Below are positions 56,161 through 64,000 of a stretch of DNA of 64,000 nt, one piece after another. This DNA comes from PALG01 sp964495885 (lineage in GTDB: Bacteria > Bacteroidota > Bacteroidia > Flavobacteriales > Flavobacteriaceae), in NCBI GenBank assembly GCA_964495885.1, contig CAZBWO010000001.1:248001-312000 (forward strand), in the 5' to 3' direction. The first letter of the stretch is position 1. Every line of letters begins with the position of its first letter. The position numbers and the translations under genes were made by a program. Under the pieces are notes generated by a model. That model was not told the origin of the DNA, made no database searches, and saw only the letters and a list, made by a program, of their open reading frames with translations.

Positions 56161-58719
56161 TTGAAACAACCCTTCACAAAAATATTACTAATTTTAGGAA
56201 TACTCCTTGTATTGGCATCCTGTAATGCGGTAAAACACCTTTCTGAAGATGAATTACTCCTCACAAACAATCAACTTGTCATAGATGGAGAGGAGAGTAA
56301 TAATGAAGATGCTTTTAGTTTAATTTCCCAAAAACCGAATCCGCGTATCCCAATTCTGGGCATTCCGCTTGGCTTGCACATCTATAATCTTGCAGAAAAA
56401 AACCCCGACTCTACTTTTCAGGAGTGGTTACACCGAAAACCAAATAGGGAAAAAAGGCTTAACAACTGGCTTTCCAGAAAACAGGTTATTGCTTTAGACA
56501 GTAGCAAGGTACGGTTCAACAATTGGTTAAAAAGAACCGGAAATCCGCCGGTTATAATTGATGAGTCTAAATCTGAAAAGTCCCTAAAGAATATTAAAAA
56601 ATATTTCTACAATAAGGGATACTTCAATGTAGATGGAAGCTATTCCATCCAAAAAGATTCTACCAAAGAAAAAAGAGGTTCTGTTACCTACAACGTAAAT
56701 AGAATGACCCCTTACAATATTGATTCCATTTCGTATGAAAAAATTGATTCACCCATAGTGGATTCACTGTTTCATCTTCAAAAGGGAAATACGTTTATCA
56801 AGCAAGGCAAGCAATATGATGTAGCCGATTTCGAAAATGAGCGTTCAAGAATTACCCTTCAGCTTCGAAACTCTGGCTTGTTTCATTTTGATCAAGACTA
56901 CGTGACCTTTGAAGCAGACACCAACAATGTAGGTCATCGTGTACATGTAGATTACATTATTCCAAATAGAAGGGTCATCCAGGGAGATACTACTGCAACG
57001 GTACCGTTCGAAATTCACACGGTCAATAAAGTTAGGATCATTACAGATCATCAACCCAATATGCAGTCGAAGCCTTTTTCAGACTCCCTCAATTACAACG
57101 GTTATACGCTCCTTTCGTATGGAGAGATGAAATACCGGCCAAAAGCCCTAACAGATGCAATTTCCATTACTCCAGGAAAGATATTCAAAGACATAGATAG
57201 GACCATTACCTACAACCAAATTAGCGAACTACGGAATTTCAAATATCCTAATATTAGCTATAGAGATGACCCTAATGACACCACGGGTACCGGATTAATA
57301 ACCACCATAGAACTAAATCCGCGGAAAAAATACACCTTAGACCTAAGTTTTGATACCTACACCTCCACCATCCAGCAGTTTGGAATTGGATTTAAAGGAG
57401 GGCTATTGATTAGGAATGTATTTCGCGGTGCTGAAAATTTGGAACTTTCCGCAACCGGAAGTGTAGGTTCTTCCAAAGACAATGCAGATACAGATAGTTC
57501 GTTTTTTAACACTTCAGATGTAGGAGCCAATGCCAAGTTAACCTTTCCAAGAATATTATTTCCCGTAAATACAGAAAAACTCATTCCAAAATACACATCT
57601 CCCTCTACCTCTATAAGCTTTGGTTTAAATTCTCAAAAAAACATAGGGTTAGACCGTCAAAACTACAACGGTGTGTTTGGCTATCAATGGAAGCCCAGGC
57701 CTATTCGAACCAATCAGCTTGATTTGGCCAACTTACAGTATGTAAGGAATTTGAATGCCGAAAATTATTTCAACGTTTATAAGTCCTCATTGGATAGATT
57801 GAATGAAATTGCGCAGGAAACAGGATATGAATTTCAGAATGAAGACAATTCACTGGGCGTTCCGGATGAAGCAGAGAGTTTTATTGACAGTGTTCTATTT
57901 GGTGAACCAGACCTGTTTGTAACCCCCGAAACAATTGAAGAAATTCTTAGCATCGAACAACGGAAACAACGCCTAACAGAAAACAACTTAATTCTTGCCT
58001 CCAGTTTTATTTGGACAAGGGATAGCAGGGAAAATATCAATGATAAATCGTTTTCCAGACTCCAGTGGAAACTAGAAGTAGCAGGAAATTTACTTTCGGG
58101 TATTGCTTCATTGGCCAACTTAGACACAAATAATGATGGAAATTACAAACTTTTTGGAGTGGTCTTCTCACAATATACTAAACTAGAAGCAAATTATATT
58201 CGCCACTGGGACATGGGTAACAATACCATTTTAGCATTCAGGGCCTTTGGAGGAATTGCCATCCCCTATGGAAATAGTACCTCCATTCCTTTTACCCGAA
58301 GTTATTTTGCGGGAGGTGTAAACGACAATAGAGGTTGGAGAGCTTATGATTTAGGACCTGGAAGTAGCGGAAGTATTTTAGATTTTAATGAAGCCAATAT
58401 GAAGCTTGCCTTCAATAGTGAATATAGGTTTCCAATTTTTGGAGGCTTCAAAGGAGCATTATTTGCAGATGCAGGTAACATTTGGAATGCCTTTGATGAC
58501 ATTGAAGATCCATCTTTCCGCTTTGACGGGATTCAAGATCTGGAGGAAATTGCATTAGCAACCGGATTTGGACTTCGCTATGATTTTGGATTTGTGGTAT
58601 TACGACTGGATTTAGGGTTTAAAACCTACAATCCTGCCCTACCAAAAGGTGCTAGATGGTTTAAAGAATACAACTTTAAAAATTCTGTCATTAATATCGG
58701 GATCAACTATCCCTTCTAA
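56161..58719 (+). CDS. BamA/TamA-family outer membrane lipoprotein (TamL-like)
   Basis: The start is set at TTG 56161, giving a lipoprotein signal (I-L-L-V-L-A-S-C-N-A-V-K-H-L) and 852 residues; the frame is open upstream only because it overlaps the methyltransferase gene. After the lipid anchor come POTRA-like repeats (about residues 125-380) and a 16-stranded Omp85 barrel with the R-G-W-R lock motif (GVNDNRGWRAYDLGPGSSG) and terminal strand I-N-I-G-I-N-Y-P-F. TamL is the Bacteroidota counterpart of TamA, a lipidated barrel protein that works with TamB in envelope assembly. Its divergent pairing with the TrmH gene is conserved. Confidence 0.9.
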   Translation: MKQPFTKILLILGILLVLASCNAVKHLSEDELLLTNNQLVIDGEESNNEDAFSLISQKPNPRIPILGIPLGLHIYNLAEKNPDSTFQEWLHRKPNREKRLNNWLSRKQVIALDSSKVRFNNWLKRTGNPPVIIDESKSEKSLKNIKKYFYNKGYFNVDGSYSIQKDSTKEKRGSVTYNVNRMTPYNIDSISYEKIDSPIVDSLFHLQKGNTFIKQGKQYDVADFENERSRITLQLRNSGLFHFDQDYVTFEADTNNVGHRVHVDYIIPNRRVIQGDTTATVPFEIHTVNKVRIITDHQPNMQSKPFSDSLNYNGYTLLSYGEMKYRPKALTDAISITPGKIFKDIDRTITYNQISELRNFKYPNISYRDDPNDTTGTGLITTIELNPRKKYTLDLSFDTYTSTIQQFGIGFKGGLLIRNVFRGAENLELSATGSVGSSKDNADTDSSFFNTSDVGANAKLTFPRILFPVNTEKLIPKYTSPSTSISFGLNSQKNIGLDRQNYNGVFGYQWKPRPIRTNQLDLANLQYVRNLNAENYFNVYKSSLDRLNEIAQETGYEFQNEDNSLGVPDEAESFIDSVLFGEPDLFVTPETIEEILSIEQRKQRLTENNLILASSFIWTRDSRENINDKSFSRLQWKLEVAGNLLSGIASLANLDTNNDGNYKLFGVVFSQYTKLEANYIRHWDMGNNTILAFRAFGGIAIPYGNSTSIPFTRSYFAGGVNDNRGWRAYDLGPGSSGSILDFNEANMKLAFNSEYRFPIFGGFKGALFADAGNIWNAFDDIEDPSFRFDGIQDLEEIALATGFGLRYDFGFVVLRLDLGFKTYNPALPKGARWFKEYNFKNSVINIGINYPF

Positions 58720-58734
58720 ACCGCATAAATTTTT

Positions 58735-58742
58735 TATTTTTG
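58735..58742 (+). promoter_or_regulatory. -7 promoter box of fbaA
   Basis: TATTTTTG matches TAnnTTTG and lies 19 bases before the ATG at 58762. Confidence 0.55.
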
Positions 58743-58761
58743 TAAGCTAAAGAATCAATTT

Positions 58762-59829
58762 ATGAGTCATGCCATCCAACCTGGCGTAGCAACCGGGAAA
58801 CAAGTCCAAGAGATCTTCCACCTTGCCAAGCAAAAAAAATTCGCATTACCTGCTGTAAATGTTGTAGGTTCTAACACCATCAATACGGTATTGGATACCG
58901 CAAAAGAACTTAACAGCCCGGTGATTATTCAATTTTCAAATGGTGGGGCACAGTTCAATGCTGGGAAAGGACTTTCCAACGACGGACAAAAAGCAGCGAT
59001 AGCTGGTGGTGTGGCGGGAGCTCATCATATTCACACCCTGGCAAAGGAGTATGGAGCTACGGTAATTTTGCATACAGATCATTGCGCCAAGAAATTACTT
59101 CCATGGATAGATGGTTTGTTGGATGCTAGTGAAGCATATTACAAACAACATGGGCATTCCCTGTACAGCTCCCACATGATTGATCTTTCAGAAGAACCGC
59201 TGGAAGAAAACATTGAAATATGTAAAAAGTATCTTGAACGCATGTCTAAAATGGACATGACCTTAGAAATAGAACTAGGCATCACAGGAGGTGAAGAAGA
59301 TGGCGTTGACAATACAGATGTGGATAGTTCTAAATTATACACCCAACCTGAAGAAGTTTCATACGCTTACGAAGAACTTAAAAAGGTGAGTGACCAATTT
59401 ACCATTGCCGCCGCCTTCGGAAACGTACATGGAGTATACAAACCTGGAAACGTAAAACTTACTCCAAAAATCCTTAAAAATTCCCAGGAATATGTGCAGC
59501 AAAAGTTTGAAACAGGACATAACCCTATAGATTTTGTATTCCACGGCGGAAGCGGTTCTACCTTAGAAGAAATAAGAGAGGCTATTGGTTATGGTGTGGT
59601 TAAGATGAACATTGATACAGATCTCCAATTCGCATTCACCGAAGGTATTCGTGATTACATGAATGATAATATAGATTTCCTTCGTACTCAAATTGGAAAC
59701 CCAGATGGGGATGATATTCCCAACAAAAAATATTATGACCCTAGAAGGTGGCTTCGTGAAGGCGAAATCACTTTTAAAAATAGACTAGTAAAGGCTTTTG
59801 AAGACCTTAACAACATCAACACGCTTTAA
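58762..59829 (+). CDS. fbaA: Class II fructose-bisphosphate aldolase
   Basis: This zinc-dependent enzyme splits fructose-1,6-bisphosphate in glycolysis. It is the class IIA type (355 residues, E. coli-like). The zinc ligands occur in L-H-T-D-H-C-A-K-K, E-I-E-L-G-I-T-G-G-E-E-D-G-V and F-H-G-G-S-G-S; the phosphate site is K-M-N-I-D-T-D. accD follows by 24 bases without a terminator, so the two are probably in one operon. Confidence 0.96.
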   Translation: MSHAIQPGVATGKQVQEIFHLAKQKKFALPAVNVVGSNTINTVLDTAKELNSPVIIQFSNGGAQFNAGKGLSNDGQKAAIAGGVAGAHHIHTLAKEYGATVILHTDHCAKKLLPWIDGLLDASEAYYKQHGHSLYSSHMIDLSEEPLEENIEICKKYLERMSKMDMTLEIELGITGGEEDGVDNTDVDSSKLYTQPEEVSYAYEELKKVSDQFTIAAAFGNVHGVYKPGNVKLTPKILKNSQEYVQQKFETGHNPIDFVFHGGSGSTLEEIREAIGYGVVKMNIDTDLQFAFTEGIRDYMNDNIDFLRTQIGNPDGDDIPNKKYYDPRRWLREGEITFKNRLVKAFEDLNNINTL

Positions 59830-59853
59830 AGTACAAGACAAACTCCTCATCCT

Positions 59854-60723
59854 ATGGCTTGGTTTAAAAGAACAAAGAAAGGAATTCAAACTCCTACAGA
59901 ACAGAAAAAAGACGTACCAAAAGGACTGTGGTACAAATCCCCTACCGGAAAAATTGTAGATGCGGATGAATTGGAGGAAAATTTTTATGTAAGCCCCGAA
60001 GATGGCTACCATGTAAGGATTGGAAGTAAAGAGTATTTCGAAATTCTATTTGATGATGGAAAGTTTAGGGAATTAGATAAAAATCTTAGTGCCAAAGACC
60101 CACTGAAATTTGAGGATAAGAAAAAATACGTAGATAGACTGAAAGCTGCCCAAGAGAAAACTGGGCTCAAGGATGCGGTACGGTGTGCCATTGGAAAATC
60201 TATGGGAGAGGACTTGGTTGTGGCCTGTATGGACTTTAGCTTTATTGGCGGATCGATGGGTAGCGTGGTTGGTGAAAAAATCGCCCGTGCTGGGGAATAC
60301 GCACTTAAAAAGAATGTTCCTTTTATGATTATTTCCAAAAGTGGTGGCGCCAGAATGATGGAAGCTGCCCTTTCATTAATGCAGTTGGCTAAAACAAGTT
60401 CGGTATTGGCAAAGCTGGCCAAAGCAAAAATTCCTTATATCTCACTTTGTACAGATCCTACTACGGGAGGAACGACTGCTTCCTTTGCCATGTTGGGCGA
60501 CATTAATATTAGTGAGCCCGGTGCCTTAATTGGTTTTGCAGGTCCTAGGGTAGTAAGGGATACCACAGGTAAAGAATTACCGGAAGGCTTCCAAACGGCA
60601 GAGTTTGTTTTAGATCATGGCTTTTTGGATTTCATTAGCCACCGTAAAGACCTAAAAAGACAAGTTAATTTGTATATTGATTTGATTTTAAACAGACCGC
60701 TTCGGGAAAAGGAACTGGCATAA
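59854..60723 (+). CDS. accD: Acetyl-CoA carboxylase carboxyltransferase beta subunit, zinc ribbon lost
   Basis: AccD with AccA moves the carboxyl group from biotin to acetyl-CoA, the first step of fatty acid synthesis. The carboxyltransferase core is intact (GGSMGSVVGEKIARA, KSGGARMMEAALSLMQ, PTTGGTTASFAMLGD, FAGPRVV). The N-terminal zinc ribbon of the E. coli type has lost all four cysteines: the aligned positions are S29, G32, S47 and D50, while G-L-W-Y-K, S-P-E-D-G-Y-H-V-R and neighbouring residues remain. I believe this is shared by other flavobacteria. Length 289 is normal. Confidence 0.95.
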   Translation: MAWFKRTKKGIQTPTEQKKDVPKGLWYKSPTGKIVDADELEENFYVSPEDGYHVRIGSKEYFEILFDDGKFRELDKNLSAKDPLKFEDKKKYVDRLKAAQEKTGLKDAVRCAIGKSMGEDLVVACMDFSFIGGSMGSVVGEKIARAGEYALKKNVPFMIISKSGGARMMEAALSLMQLAKTSSVLAKLAKAKIPYISLCTDPTTGGTTASFAMLGDINISEPGALIGFAGPRVVRDTTGKELPEGFQTAEFVLDHGFLDFISHRKDLKRQVNLYIDLILNRPLREKELA

Positions 60724-60730
60724 AGTAATA

Positions 60731-63700
60731 TTACATTTTGATCAGTCGCCTTGTAAAGCTTCCATTTTCGGTTTTAACTTTCACTAGATAAATACCTGCA
60801 GTAAAAGAATTTATGTCAAATCTAAATTCTTTTGTAGGAGCTATTGGATAACGCTTTAGTTCTCTTCCTAATAAAGTATATATCACTACTTCTTCCACCG
60901 CAACATTTGACTGAATTGTAACAATGTCCCTTGTAGGATTCGGAAAGAGATTCAATTCTATATTATTTATTGAATCAGGAGAGGGTATAGAAAGTTCATC
61001 AACATAGGTAACACTAGTATTACCTTCCAATAGAAATCCATCTAGGCTAACAGATGCATAAAACTGTACACTTTCATCAATAGCAATTGTTTCTATAGGC
61101 TTCACCCTAAAAGTAACATAGCCCTGTTCTGCTCCACCACCGTTTATTGCTCTAGAAGGCAGATTTATATTGTCAAGATAAAAATAGAAATCAGTATTTA
61201 TCAAAACAACCCGCACAGGATGACTGGAAGCCATGACCTGTATAGTTTCTAAATTCATACGGCTTGAAGCATTAGCGGCAAAATAAACTACAGCATTTTG
61301 GATATCCAATGGAAACGAATTTTCAAAAGCTACCGTAAAATATAAGTATTCATCTGCTTGGTCTATTAAAACCTCATCCGGCTGTGAACCATCAACCAAA
61401 GGAACGAATGGGTCTGCCTCTACAATATCTGTGATATTAAACGTATTGTCATCTGGAGTAAGATCTCCACTAATAGGCTCTATCATAGCTGTAAAATCAA
61501 GAACATCCCCTGCTTGGTTTACAGGTTCTTCTGGCACGTTGAAAGTGACACTTATGTCTCCAGAAATAAGAGGATTAATAGATCCTAAATCCCAAACTAA
61601 GGTGTTTGTGGCCTGACTTGTTGGAGGGATACTTGCTGAAATAAAGTTAAGTTTCGTTTCATCATAAGTCATCGTAATTTCAGCTGCTAAAGCATTGGTG
61701 CCCGCATTTTCATATATAAGGGAGTACCTAGCAATTCCCCCCAAATCTGGAGGATCATAACCTGCAATGGCAATATTTAGATCATTGACAGATTGCAATG
61801 CTTCCACGCAAAAATCTTCGGTTTCAGTTTGACCAAGACCTGTAAAGTTATTGATGACTTCGGAAGGATTTACTTCATAGGGATCTACAAAATTAGTGCA
61901 ACTAGTTGTATACATCCCTTCCCCAACATTCAATAGATATTCCCCAAGTTCGTTAGTAGCAGTTCCCAACGTAACATCTGCTGCTTCAGTAATGACCAAT
62001 CTATTGGGAACAGCAGAAGCCCCAGAAGTACATCCATTGGTATTTAAATCGAACGTTAAGTTTCCTTCAATAACGTTGTAATCACTGCCGGATAAACTGC
62101 AGTTTTCCGTAAAGGTCACATAAGGCTCTACATCATCTGAGAAATTAGTAGCTGCAAAAGGCGCATCGTCTACACAGATAAAACGTAGATTGGGATTATC
62201 CCTGGTATCTAATTCATTAGGAACAAGTCCAAAAAATGGAAGAGGATCTGTAATACAATTACCGCCACTGGCCATAGGAGATAAATCAATTCCCGTAAGT
62301 ATTAATTTTTCCAATTGAAGGTTTTCCCATAACCTTACCCTACAAAGGTTAAAATTACTAAAATCCAATTCTTGAAAATTAGTACCGAAAAAAGTTACGG
62401 CCTTAATATTGTTGCTAGTGGGATAGATTACACTTGTGGTAGGCAAATACCGTAAGGAGAAATATTCCAAGTTACTTAACGGAGTAATATCAATAGTTTC
62501 GAGGGATACTCCAGAAATTAGTAGCTCCCGAATTGTAGGCGCATTAAAATTTAGAGTCAAAAGGGATAAGTCCCATAAGCGAAGGCTTTCCAAAGAATTG
62601 GCACCATTCAATACCAAATTATCTAACCCATCAAATCCTTCTATGGAGGCTGAAACTAGTTGAGCATTACTGCTTAAATCTATTTCCGAAAGGACAGTGT
62701 TGGGTTGACCCACATACCGAATTCCAGCAAACTCTAATTCGCTTAAAGCTGTATTCCCAGAGAAATCTATTTCCTGAAGCGACTGCACTCCACGGAAGGT
62801 AGCCTTTTCCAATACAGCACAATTGGTAATGTCAATATCCTGCAAAAAAATCTCATTAATATAAATTTCAGTGAGTTGCGTATTATTACTAAAGTCTAGG
62901 GACGTAAGTCCGCCAGCATCAGTTCCAAGGGAAGTAATTTCCTCTAAATTTACATTATTGGAGAGATCTATGGTTGATAATGGGTAAGAGTTTAAAGACA
63001 ATTCTTTTAAACCTGTATTGGAAGATAAATCCAAACTAGGCATACCAAGCCCTTTGGAGCTTAAATATTCAAGCTGTGGTTGCGAATCCAAATTAATACT
63101 TGTAATATTTTCGCCAATACCCAGCCGTTTGAGGGTCAAAGAAGCAATATTTAAAGTGGATATACCACAATCTGCAATATACAAATCCTCTAAATTTGGA
63201 ATATCATTTAGATCGAGGGTGCTAACCGTTGTTTCAGATACATTTAATGTTTTAAGGTTCCCATTATTACCAAGGTCTATTGCTGAAATACCTGTATTAT
63301 TAATCAAAAGTTCTTCCAAGGAAGGAAAAATACTTAAATCAATACTCGTATAATTTGGATTAGCATACAATTCTAATCTTGTTAAACTAGGATATGAATT
63401 TGTAAACTGAATGGTTTGAATATCATTCCCCCAAAGTATCATCCGCTCAAGATTGATCCCATTATTTGGAAGTATGATTTCCTCCAAGCCACCCAGACTT
63501 AGGGTAATATCAACCAAATTATTATTATTGCTCAAATCAATTTGGGTAAATTGAAATGCTTGTCCAAAGATTTCCTCTAAATTAATAAACGCCTCAATCC
63601 CCGTGGGATCCGTAAATTGGGAAATATGCACACTTAAGGTAAGTGTGGCTTCGGCTTCACTCACTTGTATTTCACCATCCCCATTAGTATCAATCACCGG

Positions 63701-63808
63701 GTTAATGTGATTTACCAAATGTTGCTTAAAAAGCGGATCTGGAATGTTGACAATTTGCGCATTCAATTGAAAAGCACACAGACAAAGAAAAAGGAAAAAA
63801 TACTTCAT
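60731..63808 (-). CDS. T9SS-secreted leucine-rich-repeat protein, 1025 residues
   Basis: A signal peptide ends Q-L-N-A-Q. Next comes a segment common in these proteins (VNIPDPLFKQHLVNHI) and a calcium-loop-like D-T-N-G-D-G-E-I. Residues about 65-530 are irregular leucine-rich repeats of the internalin-like kind (for example L-T-S-L-D-F-S-N-N-T-Q-L-T-E-I). Then come beta-sandwich domains, including a DUF11-like part (ARYSLIYENAGTNALAAEITMTYDETKLNFISASIPP). A T9SS sorting domain closes the protein (LFPNPTRDIVTI ... TAGIYLVKVKTENGSFTRRLIKM). It is probably a surface adhesion or interaction protein. Confidence 0.9.
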   Translation of the reverse strand: MKYFFLFLCLCAFQLNAQIVNIPDPLFKQHLVNHINPVIDTNGDGEIQVSEAEATLTLSVHISQFTDPTGIEAFINLEEIFGQAFQFTQIDLSNNNNLVDITLSLGGLEEIILPNNGINLERMILWGNDIQTIQFTNSYPSLTRLELYANPNYTSIDLSIFPSLEELLINNTGISAIDLGNNGNLKTLNVSETTVSTLDLNDIPNLEDLYIADCGISTLNIASLTLKRLGIGENITSINLDSQPQLEYLSSKGLGMPSLDLSSNTGLKELSLNSYPLSTIDLSNNVNLEEITSLGTDAGGLTSLDFSNNTQLTEIYINEIFLQDIDITNCAVLEKATFRGVQSLQEIDFSGNTALSELEFAGIRYVGQPNTVLSEIDLSSNAQLVSASIEGFDGLDNLVLNGANSLESLRLWDLSLLTLNFNAPTIRELLISGVSLETIDITPLSNLEYFSLRYLPTTSVIYPTSNNIKAVTFFGTNFQELDFSNFNLCRVRLWENLQLEKLILTGIDLSPMASGGNCITDPLPFFGLVPNELDTRDNPNLRFICVDDAPFAATNFSDDVEPYVTFTENCSLSGSDYNVIEGNLTFDLNTNGCTSGASAVPNRLVITEAADVTLGTATNELGEYLLNVGEGMYTTSCTNFVDPYEVNPSEVINNFTGLGQTETEDFCVEALQSVNDLNIAIAGYDPPDLGGIARYSLIYENAGTNALAAEITMTYDETKLNFISASIPPTSQATNTLVWDLGSINPLISGDISVTFNVPEEPVNQAGDVLDFTAMIEPISGDLTPDDNTFNITDIVEADPFVPLVDGSQPDEVLIDQADEYLYFTVAFENSFPLDIQNAVVYFAANASSRMNLETIQVMASSHPVRVVLINTDFYFYLDNINLPSRAINGGGAEQGYVTFRVKPIETIAIDESVQFYASVSLDGFLLEGNTSVTYVDELSIPSPDSINNIELNLFPNPTRDIVTIQSNVAVEEVVIYTLLGRELKRYPIAPTKEFRFDINSFTAGIYLVKVKTENGSFTRRLIKM

Positions 63809-63837
63809 AGCAGATGGTTCTCCAGTAAAAATAAAAA

Positions 63838-63862
63838 AACCCCGCAGATTGCGGGGTTTTTA
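63838..63862. terminator. Bidirectional terminator near the right edge
   Basis: AACCCCGCA (63838-63846) pairs with TGCGGGGTT (63850-63858, loop GAT), with A and T runs outside. It lies between the LRR gene start and the end of the next minus-strand gene, and its minus-strand orientation serves that gene. Confidence 0.85.
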
Positions 63863-63878
63863 TTTATTTAAATATCAA

Positions 63879-64000
63879 TTAATTTGCTAAAATCACTGGA
63901 AACTCCTGCCCTTGGAAAATAATTGTTGCAATAGCATCACAATCCCCATCCCCAAAATCCAATTCACCGGTAAGCCCTTCTTGTGAAACTTGAATTCTTC
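63879..64000 (-). CDS. C-terminus of an unidentified protein (partial)
   Basis: The frame is open from the window edge to a TAA at 63879-63881, followed by a strong terminator, so this is a genuine 3' end. The 40 visible residues include G-L-T-G-E-L-D-F-G-D-G-D-C-D-A-I-A-T and end E-F-P-V-I-L-A-N. Endings of the type D-F-G-D-G-x-C-D are familiar from flavobacterial conserved lipoproteins, but the family cannot be named from this fragment. Confidence 0.6.
   Translation of the reverse strand, partial: RIQVSQEGLTGELDFGDGDCDAIATIIFQGQEFPVILAN

Noticed and set aside
60731..63808. LRR gene repeats as a possible recombination or diversity-generating cassette
   Set aside because: The repeats are divergent at the DNA level, and no reverse transcriptase or template repeat is nearby; it is an ordinary leucine-rich-repeat protein.
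1..64000. CRISPR arrays, tRNA/rRNA genes, insertion sequences, phage genes or att sites
   Set aside because: No direct-repeat/spacer arrays, tRNA-like cloverleaf with a CCA end, transposase or integrase was found by eye.

Overview
The window comes from a chromosome of a flavobacterium-like Bacteroidota, probably a marine Flavobacteriaceae. Four things point there. There are type IX secretion (T9SS) genes (porT and a plug-protein gene) and several proteins with T9SS C-terminal sorting domains. There is a full Na+-translocating NADH:quinone reductase operon (nqrABCDEF). Menaquinone methyltransferase is encoded next to porT. Promoters carry the Bacteroidota -7 box TAnnTTTG, and starts rarely have a Shine-Dalgarno site. 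Base composition is A+T-rich, about 60% by eye. Gene density is high and the content is mostly chromosomal housekeeping. I saw no rRNA, tRNA, CRISPR array, insertion sequence, prophage or integrase.

Layout. 1-4.2 kb: Nif3-like protein (5' partial), a degenerate zinc-ribbon coiled-coil protein, MsrA, a GNAT/iron-sulfur pair, a lipoprotein and a small membrane protein. 4.2-11.4 kb: a kynurenine (tryptophan) catabolic operon: kynU, kmo, RidA-type aminomuconate deaminase, aminomuconate semialdehyde dehydrogenase, an SDR, ACMS decarboxylase and an O-methyltransferase. A compact structured element sits between the SDR and the decarboxylase, and 3-hydroxyanthranilate dioxygenase is not in the window. 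11.4-15.7 kb: a NarL-type response regulator, histidine kinase, multi-TM protein and lipoprotein, divergent from two secreted proteins; the first of these is frameshifted in its signal peptide. 15.8-20.4 kb: PAP2 phosphatase, TatA, M1 peptidase, DUF6702 protein and a carboxypeptidase-regulatory-domain protein.

20.5-28.9 kb: three peptidases in a row (PepE, VanY-like, M48), an ankyrin protein, phosphoglycerate mutase, a thioredoxin-like lipoprotein, a HAD phosphatase, methionine aminopeptidase, a methyltransferase, then ApbE and a small NQR-associated protein. 29-33.6 kb: a 1552-residue T9SS beta-propeller protein with an internal segment of about 1 kb that is strikingly G+C-rich. 33.8-39.8 kb: nqrA-F on the minus strand; the ApbE encoded nearby is the flavin transferase needed to mature NqrB and NqrC. 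40-47 kb: T9SS plug protein, DUF3667 and DUF6695 proteins, PruA and an Omp28-like T9SS cargo that lacks a signal peptide. 47-54 kb: RsmG, aspartate aminotransferase, PurT, a tandem OmpA protein, TrkH and TrkA. 54-60.7 kb: MenG/UbiE, PorT, TrmH-type methyltransferase, TamL-like BamA/TamA protein, fructose-bisphosphate aldolase and AccD. 60.7-64 kb: a 1025-residue LRR T9SS protein and the C-terminus of one more gene.

The points most worth a second look are the structured element at 9576-9646, the G+C-rich module inside the giant secreted protein, the frameshifted and the signal-less T9SS cargo genes, the altered flavinylation motif in NqrB, and two zinc-ribbon proteins (the 867-1649 protein and AccD) that have both lost all four cysteines. 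All calls come from reading the sequence by eye plus family knowledge; no search was run.
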